Positions 53,574 through 63,780 of a stretch of DNA of 64,000 bases are shown one piece after another. The DNA is from Salisediminibacterium beveridgei (GTDB taxonomy: Bacteria > Bacillota > Bacilli > Bacillales > Salisediminibacteriaceae). The notes beneath the pieces are model-generated. The model was not told the DNA's origin, did not search any database, and saw only the letters and a list, made by a program, of their open reading frames with translations. The stretch is taken from NCBI RefSeq assembly GCF_001721685.1, contig NZ_CP012502.1, forward strand, positions 1,736,001 to 1,800,000. The letters run 5' to 3'. Every line of letters begins with the position of its first letter. Position 1 is the first letter of the stretch. The position numbers were made by a program, and so were the translations under genes.

Positions 53574-53981
53574 ATGACTGAAAAGAAATATTTTACGTTA
53601 GAAGAAGCGAATCAACTCATTCCTGTTCTCGAAAAGGAAATGGATGCATTACGAAATTTAAATCATGAATTTCAGACAAAAGTAAATCAATTAAATAAAT
53701 CAGGATCAGCCAAATCTGCACAATCAAATCTGGATGATCAGTCCCAGGAAGTTTTCATTGCTGAATCAAAACTTGAATTCATTGAAATTCAAGCTCGACT
53801 GCATGTTCAAAATATTGAACAGCACGGCTGTCTGCTAAAAGATGTTGAGGTTGGACTTGTTGATTTTCCGGCACTGATAGACGGAGAAGAAATTCTATTA
53901 TGTTGGAAATATGGCGAGAAAGAAATTGCTCATTATCATGGCGCCGACGATGGCTACAAGGGGAGAAAACCACTGGAGTAA
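53574..53981 (+). CDS. DUF2203 family protein
   Basis: The 135-residue protein starts with KYFTLEEANQLIPVLEKEM, then a coiled helix, then GCLLKDVEVGLVDFPALIDG and ILLCWKYGEKEI...YHG, the two blocks that define DUF2203. The role is unknown. AGGAGGTG is eight bases before the ATG at 53574. A perfect 15-bp terminator overlaps the stop, so this is the last gene of its unit. Confidence 0.9.
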   Translation: MTEKKYFTLEEANQLIPVLEKEMDALRNLNHEFQTKVNQLNKSGSAKSAQSNLDDQSQEVFIAESKLEFIEIQARLHVQNIEQHGCLLKDVEVGLVDFPALIDGEEILLCWKYGEKEIAHYHGADDGYKGRKPLE

Positions 53982-54000
53982 TCCAGTGGTTTTCTCATCA
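53963..54000 (+). terminator. terminator overlapping the DUF2203 stop
   Basis: A perfect 15-bp stem (53963-53977 with 53982-53996) with a four-base loop that contains part of the stop codon. Confidence 0.85.
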
Positions 54001-54052
54001 ATAATCTAGTTTACATAATATAAATTATAGGAACTAATAATACGATATAAAT

Positions 54053-54151
<99 letters not shown>

Positions 54152-56596
54152 CTATGCTTCGTGTGTGTTGCCAGACTCTTTCTTCACCAACCATACATCC
54201 TGAACTTCACCTTCAGATTGTGCATCAAATATAAATGATCCATTCGTATACCGGTCACTCAATCTGAATGATTTCGGGTTTAATTCATACGTCGTCAGTG
54301 ATGTTGATTCAAGCCATAGTATATCATTCCCCACGATACTCAGAAGTTTGACTACTTCATGCGGCGATTTTTTTAATTCTTTCAACATAATCAATCCGCG
54401 TTTTGCACGACTTGCTTTTTCAAATGATTTCAATGACATCCGTTTAACAGCGCCTCTTTGTGTAACTAACATGAGATCTGGTTTGGCGTCCTTTGGAAAT
54501 AAACTCATCGATACCATTTCATCTCCAGGTTTCAAATTCATACCTTTTACGCCTGCTGTACGCTGACCAGTTACACTGACTTCCTCTTCATCAAACCACA
54601 ATCCATAACCTTTTTTAGAGGCAAGGAACACCTCCTCTTCCCCCGTTGTTAAGTAAACATTTAACAGTTCATCCTGAGGTTTCAGTTTTAGAGCAGTTAA
54701 TGCTTTTGAGCGGCGTTGGGCATAGTATTCCTTTAGTGTAGTACGTTTGATCATCCCGGCTTTCGTAGCAAACAATAGCCATCTGTCTTCCCTGAATTCC
54801 TGAATAGGGATTACATTGACGATCGGATCATCCTGATCCATTGCTACGAGGTTAGCCACATGCTGTCCCGTGTCTTTCCACTTCGTTTCAGGGAGTTCAT
54901 GAACTGGAAGAAGCAGATACGAACCGCTTCGTGTGAATATTAAAATGGTATCGGTTGTATTGATCTCGAGATTATGAGTCAGGCGATCCGTCTCTTTCAT
55001 CGTAGGCACTTCACCATTCGATGCAGTGTATGATCGAACACTCGAACGTTTCACATAGCCATCTTTCGTGATGGATACCCGAACATCTTCCGATGGAACG
55101 ACAACCTCAAGATTGATCTTAAGATCTTCTACTTCGTCTTCTATCACGGTTTTTCTTTCGTTATGATAGGTTTTTTTAATGTATCGCAGTTCTTTTTTTA
55201 TTTCTTTCAGAAGATTTTTTTCATCAGACAGAATCAATTCCAGTTTTTGTATCAAATCGCGCAGTTCCTTCGCTTCCTTTTCCAAGGTTGTGATATCTGT
55301 ATTTGTTAATCGGTATAATTGTAAATTAACGATCGCTTCTGACTGCGCTTCTGTAAATTGATAAGCAGATTCAAGGCGACTCTTTGCATCTTTTTTATCA
55401 TTTGAAGCACGGATCGTAGCAATGACTTCATCGAGTATCGAAATCGCCTTAATTAAACCCTCAACAATATGTGCCCGGTCCTTGGCTTTGTTCAAATCAA
55501 AATTGGTCCGTCTTGTCATCACTTCTTTCTGATGAGTTATATAGGCTTGCAGCATTTGTTTCAAACCCATCAGTTTTGGTGTTTTATTATGAATGGCCAC
55601 CATATTGAAATGATAGGACACTTGAAGATCTGTATTCTTATACAAGAAGTGCAGGATGCCAAGTGAATCTGCATCTTTCTTCAGTTCAATGACGATACTC
55701 ATTCCAGTGCGGTCTGTATCATCGCGAACTTCAGCAATGCCATCAACTTTTTTGTCAATACGCAGTTCATCCATTTTTTTCACAAGATTTGCTTTGTTAA
55801 TTTCGTATGGTATTTCAGTAATTACAATCTGTTCTTTATTCCCGCGAATCGATTGTACTTCCGCTTTTCCTCGAAGTACAACTTTTCCTTTTCCGGTCTC
55901 GTATGCCCTTTGAAGACCCTCAGCGCCCTGAATAACACCACCGGTTGGAAAATCCGGACCCTGAATAAAGCGCAGCAAGTCTTTCACTTCGCAATCAGGG
56001 TGATCCATTTGATGAATGGCTGCATCAATGACTTCTCCCAGGTGGTGCGGTGGAATATCAGTAGCATACCCACTTGAGATCCCCGTAGAGCCGTTTACCA
56101 GGAGATTCGGATAACTGCCAGGCAGCACAACCGGCTCTTCGATTGAATCATCGAAATTCGGCATGAAATCCACAGTGCTCTTTTCTATATCTTTGAGCAT
56201 TTCAGAAGCGATTTTAGAAAGGCGCGCCTCTGTATATCGCATCGCAGCTGGAGGGTCACCATCCACAGAACCATTATTCCCATGCATTTGTACAAGTTGG
56301 TGCCTCATCTTCCAGTCCTGACTTTGCCGGATCATTGCTTCGTATACGGAAGAATCACCATGAGGATGATAATTACCGATAACATTACCTACGGTTTTAG
56401 CCGACTTACGGAAGGGTTTGTCGTTTGTGTTTTTATCCATATGCATGGCATACAAGATCCGCCTTTGTACCGGTTTAAGGCCATCACGTGCATCGGGAAG
56501 CGCTCGATCCTGTATAATATATTTACTGTATCGCCCAAATCTGTCTCCCAGTACATCTTCCAAAGGGAGATCCAGATAGCGTTCCTTTTGTTCCAA
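54152..56596 (-). CDS. parC: DNA topoisomerase IV subunit A
   Basis: The 814-residue breakage-reunion subunit of topoisomerase IV decatenates daughter chromosomes. The catalytic tyrosine lies in [11 protein letters not shown] near residue 118, the quinolone-resistance region [12 protein letters not shown] keeps the wild-type serine, and the C-terminal beta-pinwheel repeats follow from about residue 490. The start is TTG at 56596 with GAGGAGGA before it, three bases after the parE stop. ParC rather than GyrA is supported by the divergent pinwheel and the short ParE partner. Confidence 0.94.
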   Translation of the reverse strand: MEQKERYLDLPLEDVLGDRFGRYSKYIIQDRALPDARDGLKPVQRRILYAMHMDKNTNDKPFRKSAKTVGNVIGNYHPHGDSSVYEAMIRQSQDWKMRHQLVQMHGNNGSVDGDPPAAMRYTEARLSKIASEMLKDIEKSTVDFMPNFDDSIEEPVVLPGSYPNLLVNGSTGISSGYATDIPPHHLGEVIDAAIHQMDHPDCEVKDLLRFIQGPDFPTGGVIQGAEGLQRAYETGKGKVVLRGKAEVQSIRGNKEQIVITEIPYEINKANLVKKMDELRIDKKVDGIAEVRDDTDRTGMSIVIELKKDADSLGILHFLYKNTDLQVSYHFNMVAIHNKTPKLMGLKQMLQAYITHQKEVMTRRTNFDLNKAKDRAHIVEGLIKAISILDEVIATIRASNDKKDAKSRLESAYQFTEAQSEAIVNLQLYRLTNTDITTLEKEAKELRDLIQKLELILSDEKNLLKEIKKELRYIKKTYHNERKTVIEDEVEDLKINLEVVVPSEDVRVSITKDGYVKRSSVRSYTASNGEVPTMKETDRLTHNLEINTTDTILIFTRSGSYLLLPVHELPETKWKDTGQHVANLVAMDQDDPIVNVIPIQEFREDRWLLFATKAGMIKRTTLKEYYAQRRSKALTALKLKPQDELLNVYLTTGEEEVFLASKKGYGLWFDEEEVSVTGQRTAGVKGMNLKPGDEMVSMSLFPKDAKPDLMLVTQRGAVKRMSLKSFEKASRAKRGLIMLKELKKSPHEVVKLLSIVGNDILWLESTSLTTYELNPKSFRLSDRYTNGSFIFDAQSEGEVQDVWLVKKESGNTHEA

Positions 56597-56599
56597 TGT

Positions 56600-58573
56600 T
56601 TAGTCCTCCTCGCTGATGAGCAAATGATCATTATCCAGAATATTTGTATCCTCATTCAAGCCAAATGCCACATTCCGCTCAATCCATTTTCTTCTCGGTT
56701 CCACTTTGTCACCCATCAGTGTCGATACGCGCCGCTCTGCTCGCGCCACGTCTTCGATCGTCACACGCACCAGCGTTCGTGAATCGGGATCCATGGTAGT
56801 TTCCCATAGCTGAGTAGCATCCATTTCACCGAGACCCTTGTAGCGCTGAAGAATATATCCTTTGCCGACTTTATCCATCGCCCCTTGAAGACCATCTTCA
56901 TCCCAGGCATATTCCACAACTTCTTTCTTTCCGGATCCCCGACTTACTTTATAAAGAGGTGGTAAAGCGATATAAACCTTGCCAGATTCAATCAACGGAC
57001 GCATGTATCGATAGAAAAATGTAAGGATTAAGACTTGAATATGTGCGCCGTCAGTATCCGCATCGGTCATAATGACCACTTTGTCATAATTGATATTATT
57101 TACATCAAAATCCGGTCCCACATCTCCACCGATTGCGTAGATAATGGTTCGAATCTCTTCGTTTTTCATGATATCAGCCAGTTTGGCTTTTTCTGTATTG
57201 ATCACTTTACCCCTCAGCGGGAGTACGGCCTGGAATTTTCTATCGCGGCCCTGTTTTGCTGAACCACCGGCTGAATCACCCTCTACAAGATAGAGTTCAT
57301 TTTTATTTGGGTTTCTTGATTGAGCAGGCGTTAATTTACCACTGAGCATGGCATCTTTGCGTTTATTTTTCTTACCGTTCCTTGCATCCTCGCGCGCTTT
57401 TCGAGCTGCTTCTCTTGCCTGAGATGCTTTGACAGCTTTTTTAATCAGCATATGACTGATTTCAGGATTTTCCTCAAGGAAGTAGGCCAATTTTGCGCTG
57501 ATGACCTGATCGACTGCCTGACGAGCTTCTGCAGTACCGAGTTTTGATTTTGTCTGTCCCTCGAATTGAAGCTTTTCCTCAGGAACACGAACACTGATTA
57601 TACCGGTAAACCCTTCCCGGATATCCGTTCCGTCCAGGTTTTTGTCCTTTTCTTTTAATAATGTCAGCTTTCGTGCATGCTCATTGACTATTCGTGTGAT
57701 GGCTGCCTTCGCACCAAGTTCATGTGTGCCTCCATCTTTGGTTCGAACATTGTTTACGAAAGATAATATATTTTCGGTAAATCCATCATTGTATTGAAAA
57801 GCGACGTCCGCTTCAATTTCATCATGAATACCTTCGAATTGAATCACCGGATGAAGGGTATCTTTCTCTTCGTTTAAATAGTCAACAAATGCCTCCAAAC
57901 CAGTATTAAACTGGAACAGATCCTCGTATTTTTCTTCGCCCCGTTCATCAATCAGTTTAATCTTAACACCACGTATCAGAAATGCGGCTTCCCGTAGTCG
58001 TTCTGACAATGTGTCGTAATTAAATTGAATCTGTCCAAAGATCTTCGGATCCGGTTTAAATCGAATCGTCGTTCCGGACCGTTTCGTTTTCCCAATGGTT
58101 TCAAGCGTTGTCGCTGGCTTTCCGCCACTTTCAAAACGTTGATGGTAGATTGATCCTTCCCGATAAATGGTGACTTCGAGCCATTCAGACAGAGCATTAA
58201 CCACCGATGCACCAACACCATGAAGTCCCCCACTGGTTTTGTACCCACCTTGCCCGAATTTTCCACCAGCATGCAGAACAGTCAGTATCACTTCAGGTGT
58301 TGGTTTGCCAGAGCGATGCATCCCGGTTGGAAAACCGCGGCCTGAATCCTGAATACTGATCGTTTGATCCTGATGAATAGTAACGGTAATTTCATTACCA
58401 AACCCTGCAAGAATTTCATCAACGGAATTATCGACAATCTCAAACACCAGATGATGAAGGCCGCGATGATCTGTGCTTCCGATATACATACCCGGCCGCT
58501 TACGAACCGCATCTAGTCCCTCGAGTACTTGTATGGCGTCATCATTGTAATTAAAATCATTCATGTTACTCAA
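56600..58573 (-). CDS. parE: DNA topoisomerase IV subunit B
   Basis: The 657-residue ATPase subunit of topoisomerase IV. GHKL ATPase motifs are EIVDNSVDE, DSGRGFPTG and GGLHGVGASVVNAL; the TOPRIM domain has EGDSAGGSAKQGRDR and MTDADTDGAHI. It starts with TTG at 58573, eight bases after AAGGGGAT; ATG at 58564 would be too far from that site. It is the first gene of parEC. Both genes thus use TTG starts. Confidence 0.94.
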   Translation of the reverse strand: MSNMNDFNYNDDAIQVLEGLDAVRKRPGMYIGSTDHRGLHHLVFEIVDNSVDEILAGFGNEITVTIHQDQTISIQDSGRGFPTGMHRSGKPTPEVILTVLHAGGKFGQGGYKTSGGLHGVGASVVNALSEWLEVTIYREGSIYHQRFESGGKPATTLETIGKTKRSGTTIRFKPDPKIFGQIQFNYDTLSERLREAAFLIRGVKIKLIDERGEEKYEDLFQFNTGLEAFVDYLNEEKDTLHPVIQFEGIHDEIEADVAFQYNDGFTENILSFVNNVRTKDGGTHELGAKAAITRIVNEHARKLTLLKEKDKNLDGTDIREGFTGIISVRVPEEKLQFEGQTKSKLGTAEARQAVDQVISAKLAYFLEENPEISHMLIKKAVKASQAREAARKAREDARNGKKNKRKDAMLSGKLTPAQSRNPNKNELYLVEGDSAGGSAKQGRDRKFQAVLPLRGKVINTEKAKLADIMKNEEIRTIIYAIGGDVGPDFDVNNINYDKVVIMTDADTDGAHIQVLILTFFYRYMRPLIESGKVYIALPPLYKVSRGSGKKEVVEYAWDEDGLQGAMDKVGKGYILQRYKGLGEMDATQLWETTMDPDSRTLVRVTIEDVARAERRVSTLMGDKVEPRRKWIERNVAFGLNEDTNILDNDHLLISEED

Positions 58574-58689
58574 TGGATTGATCCCCTTTCAACACTTACG
58601 TTCAAAACACATACCTATCCATTAAAATAGCCTTAGTGTGTCGCGTTTGTCAACAGACAAAACATTTGTTCTAATTCTTAAAATTGGAA

Positions 58690-58714
58690 AGCAGCTGCAA
58701 TTACTGCAGCTGCT
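58690..58714 (-). terminator. hairpin after the CoA-binding gene
   Basis: On the minus strand AGCAGCTGCA pairs with TGCAGCTGCT (58705-58714 with 58690-58699); TTCCAATTTT follows. Confidence 0.65.
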
Positions 58715-58725
58715 CGTTTATCATA

Positions 58726-59139
58726 TCACACATTCAAGAGAGTTGCGTAGTCGACTTTGATACAGCGATCCATAATGACGGTTTTACCTGCGTTCTCAAG
58801 CTCGTCTTTGACGTTTTCGTCATATACACCTAATTGAGACCAGAACACCGGTGCATGAAAGTCCAGAACATCGTGGGCGAGTTCTGATAAATAATCACTT
58901 CGACGGAACACATTTATAATATCCACCTTTTCCTTTATTTCGGATATCGAATCAACAGCATGTACTCCAAAGACCTCGTCTACCCTTGGATTAACAGGAA
59001 TTACATGGTATCCTGCGTTCACAAGAAATTCTGCAACCTGATAACTCGTCCGGTTCGGTTTATCACTCAGTCCCACAACTGCAATTGTATGAGCTTCTTC
59101 AAGGATCGTTTTAATTTCATCCATTTTCGGGTTTTGCAT
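58726..59139 (-). CDS. CoA-binding domain protein (YccU-like)
   Basis: A 137-residue Rossmann-fold protein of the CoA-binding-2 family. HTIAVVGLSDKPNRTSYQVAEFL near residue 18 is the nucleotide loop, and VIPVNPRVDEVFG and VFWSQLGVYDE are family blocks. Ligand binding to CoA is known for relatives; a cellular role is not. AAAGGAGG precedes the ATG. It lies 13 bp after a universal stress gene in one operon. Confidence 0.9.
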   Translation of the reverse strand: MQNPKMDEIKTILEEAHTIAVVGLSDKPNRTSYQVAEFLVNAGYHVIPVNPRVDEVFGVHAVDSISEIKEKVDIINVFRRSDYLSELAHDVLDFHAPVFWSQLGVYDENVKDELENAGKTVIMDRCIKVDYATLLNV

Positions 59140-59152
59140 CTATACTCCTCCT

Positions 59153-59578
59153 TTACTCTTTCACGATCATGACCGGGCATTTCGCCCTTTTAGCCACTTT
59201 GTGACTCACACTGCCAAGCACCATCTGTTGAAACGTGTTCAACCCCCGGCTCCCAATCAGAATCAGATCTGCATTCATATCCAGTGATTCCCCTACAAGA
59301 GCAGGTCCTGGATCACCAAAAATGTGACGAACATCAAAATTAACACCGGAGTCTTTCAGAATGTTTTTAACATTTTCAATCTGAGCTTTGCGGTGTTCGG
59401 GGATATCTCTCGGTTGAAATTCCGCATCCATCACATCACTTCTCGAGGGCAGTTCATCCACGACATGGACGACTGTAATTTTAGATTCCGGATTGGCTTT
59501 AGCAAGATAAATGGCTTTTTCCGCTGCTTTAAGTGAATATTCCGAGCCATCTGCTGCAAGCATTATACGATTGAACAT
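59153..59578 (-). CDS. universal stress protein, UspA family
   Basis: A 141-residue Usp domain. ILIGSRGLNTFQQMVLGSVS is the G-x2-G-x9-G-(S) ATP-binding motif, so this is an ATP-binding type. The ATG at 59578 is better spaced from GAGGAGG than the one at 59584. It follows the Opu transporter by 18 bp. Usp proteins often accompany osmolyte transporters and may tune them; that link is inference here. Confidence 0.92.
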   Translation of the reverse strand: MFNRIMLAADGSEYSLKAAEKAIYLAKANPESKITVVHVVDELPSRSDVMDAEFQPRDIPEHRKAQIENVKNILKDSGVNFDVRHIFGDPGPALVGESLDMNADLILIGSRGLNTFQQMVLGSVSHKVAKRAKCPVMIVKE

Positions 59579-59596
59579 CAGCATTTCCTCCTCTGG

Positions 59597-61147
59597 TTAT
59601 TGTTGTAAAAGACCTTCTGATTCTAGAAATTCTCTTGCTACATCTTCAGCATTCCGATCATCTTCATCGACTTGATAATTCATCTCCAGCATTTCTTCTT
59701 CGGTGACCAGTCCGCCCAATTGATTCAAAATATCCTCGATTTCAGGATAGGCAATCAGGACATCTTCCCTGAAAAGAGGGGCTCCATTAAACGGAGGAAA
59801 CACATTCTTATCATCTTCGAGTGAGACCAGTGAATATCGAATCATATATGAATCAGTTGAATAGGCATCAATCACTTGCACCTCATCTGCCTCAACGGCA
59901 TCTCCGCGAAGTCCAGGGTCCATTCCCTGAACATTCCCCAGATCAAGATCATAGGCTTCCTGAATACCCGGGTATCCGTCAGCACGGTCCATAAATTCAA
60001 AAGTGAAACCTGCTGTGACGTCGTCTTGAACAGCTCTTAAATCACCAATGGTCTCAAGATTATTATCTTCTGCAAAATCTTCTCTTACAGCAATAGCATA
60101 GGTGTTCTGAAAATCCATCGGTTCCAGGAAAACCATTCCGAACTCATCGTACATGCCGTCTCTTGCCTGTTCGAAAGCCGGTCCTTCTTCATTACTGATT
60201 GGCTCCTCATTGAGAAGATTGACGATCGCCGTTCCTGTGAACTCAAAATAACCATCGATATCTCCTGCACGCAGTGCCTCGAAAGTGAAACTCGTTGTTC
60301 CGAAGCCATCCTCCACCACGACTTTATAGTCCGTGTCCTGCTCAATGAGAATCTTGTACATATTCAGAATAATTTCAGGCTCTGCCCCCATTTTACCGGC
60401 AATAATGATTTCTTCCTGTGCATCATTGAATTGTAGAGCACGGAATACGGTCGGAGACGACACAATAACGATCGCCACCCCGACAACGATTGCAATTGGC
60501 GCAATACTTGTACCTAATGACCTCTTCTCAGTAAAGCGTAACACAGCATCGAGAATAAGTGCCAATAAGGCTGCCGGTATGGCTCCAAGCAGAATGTAGT
60601 AATTGTTGCTTCGATTAATTCCAAGCATGATTAAATCCCCAAGCCCACCGGCACCGATCAGTGCTGCCAGTGTTGCTGTACCGACAATTAATACCATTGC
60701 CGTCCGGATCCCCGCCATGATCGTCGGCATTGCAAGTGGGAGCTGTACTTTATAAAGCTGTTGAAAAGTGGTCATACCCATTCCCCGGGAAGCTTCCATC
60801 AAGGATGGGTCAATACCTTTAATGCCTGTATAGGTATTTCTGAGAATCGGCATCAGTGCATAGGCTGTCAGGGCGACAATCGCAGGAAACGTGCCTATTC
60901 CTATGAAGGGAATTAAAAAGCCTAAGAGTGCGAGACTTGGAATCGTCTGCAGCACTGCTGTCAATCCAATCACCGGCTCTGCACCTTTGCGGTAATAGCT
61001 CAGAATGACAGCCAAAGGAACAGCGATGAAAACGGAAATCAAGAGTGCAATGAGTGACATATGAATATGTTCCCACAATGCACCAAGGAGAAGGTCAGAC
61101 CGGTTCGAAGCAAGCTGGAAAAACGTCTGTATACTCAGAAGATTCAT
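59597..61147 (-). CDS. osmoprotectant ABC transporter permease fused to substrate-binding protein
   Basis: The 516-residue protein joins two parts of an OpuB/OpuC-type importer. Residues 1-230 form a permease with about six helices (the EAA loop is near GIKGIDPSLMEASRGMG). Residues 245-516 are an extracytoplasmic binding domain, starting EEIIIAGKMGAEPEIILNMY and containing GLRGDAVEADEVQVIDAYSTD. Such fusions keep the binding domain tethered outside. Substrates are likely glycine betaine, choline or related solutes. It overlaps the ATPase gene by four bases. Confidence 0.88.
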   Translation of the reverse strand: MNLLSIQTFFQLASNRSDLLLGALWEHIHMSLIALLISVFIAVPLAVILSYYRKGAEPVIGLTAVLQTIPSLALLGFLIPFIGIGTFPAIVALTAYALMPILRNTYTGIKGIDPSLMEASRGMGMTTFQQLYKVQLPLAMPTIMAGIRTAMVLIVGTATLAALIGAGGLGDLIMLGINRSNNYYILLGAIPAALLALILDAVLRFTEKRSLGTSIAPIAIVVGVAIVIVSSPTVFRALQFNDAQEEIIIAGKMGAEPEIILNMYKILIEQDTDYKVVVEDGFGTTSFTFEALRAGDIDGYFEFTGTAIVNLLNEEPISNEEGPAFEQARDGMYDEFGMVFLEPMDFQNTYAIAVREDFAEDNNLETIGDLRAVQDDVTAGFTFEFMDRADGYPGIQEAYDLDLGNVQGMDPGLRGDAVEADEVQVIDAYSTDSYMIRYSLVSLEDDKNVFPPFNGAPLFREDVLIAYPEIEDILNQLGGLVTEEEMLEMNYQVDEDDRNAEDVAREFLESEGLLQQ

Positions 61148-62106
61148 GGGCGATCTCCCCCTTTGGAACCGACCTTATGCATATCATATAAATACTTCAA
61201 GATCATTTGAGGAGTCATTACGAATTTTCTTCCGTTATTTTCAATAAATAGAGACACAGAATCTTGTTGCATTTTTTCAAATGCCATACCCACTGAGAGT
61301 TCAGCGGAAGCTTCTAGAGCATCATCGTCATCCACTTCTGAAAAATAGCGCGTCAGATCTTTTAAAGGCATAAGCCAAGGATCCCTTCTGTCGCCGAGAA
61401 AGTCCTGAACAAACTTATTAACAGGTCTATGAATTAACTGTTCTGGCGTATCTACTTGAACCGTGGCGCCGTCATTCATCAGAGCAACACGCTCACCCAA
61501 AGCCAATGCTTCGTCCATATCGTGAGTGACAAACACAATTGTTTTTTGGATCTCTCTTTGAAGCTGTTGAATATCTTTTTGCAACTGCTCGCGACTGATC
61601 GGATCCAAAGCGCTGAATGGTTCATCCATTAACAGAATGTCAGGATCTCCCGCCAGGGCGCGAATCACGCCAACACGCTGTTGCTGACCTCCTGAGAGCT
61701 CCTTAGGCATCCTTTTTTTATAGATACTTGGATCTAGTCCCACCATCTGCATTAACTCATCGACCCGTTTACCGATTTTTTCTTCGGGCCATTTTTTCAG
61801 ATCAGGTACAATCCGGATGTTCTCCTCAATCGTCATATGCGGGAAAAGGGCAATTTGCTGTAACACGTACCCGATTCTTCCCCTTAATTCCTTCAAGGAC
61901 ATGTCATGAATACTCACACCATCCAGGTAAATGCTTCCTTCAGTTGGATCGATCAAGCGGTTAATCATTTTCAACGCGGTCGTTTTACCGCTGCCACTGG
62001 GCCCGATCATGACGAAAAATTCACCTTTTTCAATGAAAATACTCAAATCATTGACTGCTTTTGTTCCATCCGGGAATGATTTGGATATTCCTTTAAACTC
62101 AATCAT
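61144..62106 (-). CDS. osmoprotectant ABC transporter ATP-binding protein
   Basis: The 320-residue ATPase partner has Walker A GPSGSGKTT (Lys41), signature LSGGQQQRVGV, Walker B LLMDEPFSALD and switch VTHDMDEA. After the ATPase core, the C-terminal 60-70 residues include one CBS-like stretch (MAFEKMQQDSVSLFIENN), shorter than the tandem CBS of OpuCA that senses ionic strength. It follows the M32 carboxypeptidase by 14 bp. Confidence 0.9.
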   Translation of the reverse strand: MIEFKGISKSFPDGTKAVNDLSIFIEKGEFFVMIGPSGSGKTTALKMINRLIDPTEGSIYLDGVSIHDMSLKELRGRIGYVLQQIALFPHMTIEENIRIVPDLKKWPEEKIGKRVDELMQMVGLDPSIYKKRMPKELSGGQQQRVGVIRALAGDPDILLMDEPFSALDPISREQLQKDIQQLQREIQKTIVFVTHDMDEALALGERVALMNDGATVQVDTPEQLIHRPVNKFVQDFLGDRRDPWLMPLKDLTRYFSEVDDDDALEASAELSVGMAFEKMQQDSVSLFIENNGRKFVMTPQMILKYLYDMHKVGSKGGDRP

Positions 62107-62120
62107 CCTGACCCCTCATT

Positions 62121-63647
62121 TCATACTGTCGTGAGTTGGTATACACGTCGGTATTTATCTTTTAAATAGTTAATCAGATGATCGGGATTTACGCCTTCAC
62201 CCGTTACATCTGAAAGGATTTCCAAAGGTTCTTTCATTTTACCGAACTGATGTATGTTTTTAGTCATCCATTCTTTAACCGGTAGCAGATTCCCTTCAGT
62301 GATTAATGCATCGTAATCCGGAAGATCTTTCAGCATGGCAGTTTTCAGTTGAGCGGCGTAAACATAACCGAGTGCATAGGAAGGAAAATAACCAAACATA
62401 CCGCCAGCCCAATGGACATCTTGCAAAACCCCTTCGCCATTGTGGGTAGGTCGAACGCCTACGATTTCTTCCATCTTATCGTTCCAAGCTTTTGGTAAAT
62501 CTTTCACTTCCAACTCTCCATTAATTAAAGCTTTTTCAAGTTCGTAGCGGACGATGATATGCAAACAATACGTTAATTCATCTGCCTCGATTCGAATCAG
62601 CGATGGGCCTGCGACATTAATAGCCCGGAAATATTCCTCCAAGGGCACATCATCAAACTGGTCTCCGGATACGTGTTTTAAGTCATCATAAAAACGAGTC
62701 CAGAATCCTTTGTGACGACCTACAAAATTCTCCCAGAACAACGACTGACTTTCGTGGATGCCCATGGACGTACCTGTTGAAAGTGGTGTTCCAATTAATG
62801 AGCTGGATATATTTTGTTCGTACAAGGCATGACCACCTTCATGAATCGTTCCAAATACCGCGGTTCTGAAATCAGATTCGTCATACTTGGTTGTCACTCT
62901 GACGTCTCCCGGATTCAGTCCGATACAAAAAGGATGAACGGTTGTATCCAGTCGGCCCGCATCAAAATCGTATTGCATTTCTTTCAGAATGGTTTTACTG
63001 AATTCCTCTTGCTTTTCTTTAGGGAAATGACGAAAAAGAAAATCTGTTTTTGGATCATTCCCGGATTCTACAATTGCTTTTACAAAAGGAACAAGTTCAC
63101 TTTTTAATTTTCCAAAGACTTCATCGATCACTTCTACTGTCAATCCAGGTTCAAAATCATCTAATAAAGCGTTATATTTATTCCCCTCATACCCAACCCA
63201 ATCGACGTATTTGCGGTTATAGTCCACAATCTTCTCGAGATATGGCTGAAAGGATTCAAAGTCCCTTTTTTCCTTTGCTTCTTCCCATGCGACTTCTGCA
63301 TTCGATGTCAAAATGACATAATTCTTCTGCTCATCTGCTGGTACATTAGCTACTTTATTGTACTTTTTTTCGCATTCAAGAACCGATTTTTTCGTGACAT
63401 CATTCAGTTCTCCCCAATGAGCATCCGATTTAAGTTCATCAATCATCCTTTTCATCTTTTCAGAAGTGGCCATGGCAAATACTTCTGATGATAATGTTCC
63501 CAATACCTCAGACCTTTGTTCAGCGCCTTTTTTCGGAGCACCCGTTCTGAGGTCCCAAGCTATGAGGCCGGCTGCCTCCTTGTAATCATTCATTTTTTTT
63601 ACGTATTGAAGAAATTCCGTTTTAACAACTTCTGTTTGATTTGTCAT
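62121..63647 (-). CDS. M32 family carboxypeptidase (Taq type)
   Basis: A 508-residue zinc metallocarboxypeptidase. The zinc motif is HEGGH in IHEGGHALYEQN, with the third ligand in HESQSLFWENFVG. The protein is mostly helical and has no signal peptide, so it removes C-terminal residues from peptides in the cytoplasm. AAAGGAG precedes the ATG by nine bases. It is the first gene in an operon with the Opu transporter, a universal stress protein and a CoA-binding protein. Confidence 0.93.
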   Translation of the reverse strand: MTNQTEVVKTEFLQYVKKMNDYKEAAGLIAWDLRTGAPKKGAEQRSEVLGTLSSEVFAMATSEKMKRMIDELKSDAHWGELNDVTKKSVLECEKKYNKVANVPADEQKNYVILTSNAEVAWEEAKEKRDFESFQPYLEKIVDYNRKYVDWVGYEGNKYNALLDDFEPGLTVEVIDEVFGKLKSELVPFVKAIVESGNDPKTDFLFRHFPKEKQEEFSKTILKEMQYDFDAGRLDTTVHPFCIGLNPGDVRVTTKYDESDFRTAVFGTIHEGGHALYEQNISSSLIGTPLSTGTSMGIHESQSLFWENFVGRHKGFWTRFYDDLKHVSGDQFDDVPLEEYFRAINVAGPSLIRIEADELTYCLHIIVRYELEKALINGELEVKDLPKAWNDKMEEIVGVRPTHNGEGVLQDVHWAGGMFGYFPSYALGYVYAAQLKTAMLKDLPDYDALITEGNLLPVKEWMTKNIHQFGKMKEPLEILSDVTGEGVNPDHLINYLKDKYRRVYQLTTV

Positions 63648-63780
63648 GTATCATTAACTCCTTTCACATATTACCTGCCTTTACAATCATACCTTTTTTC
63701 CAATATAAAATCATCCGAGAACTATTATAAATGTGATAAAATGAATATATAAGAAGTTGATAGATAAGGAGTATAAAAAT

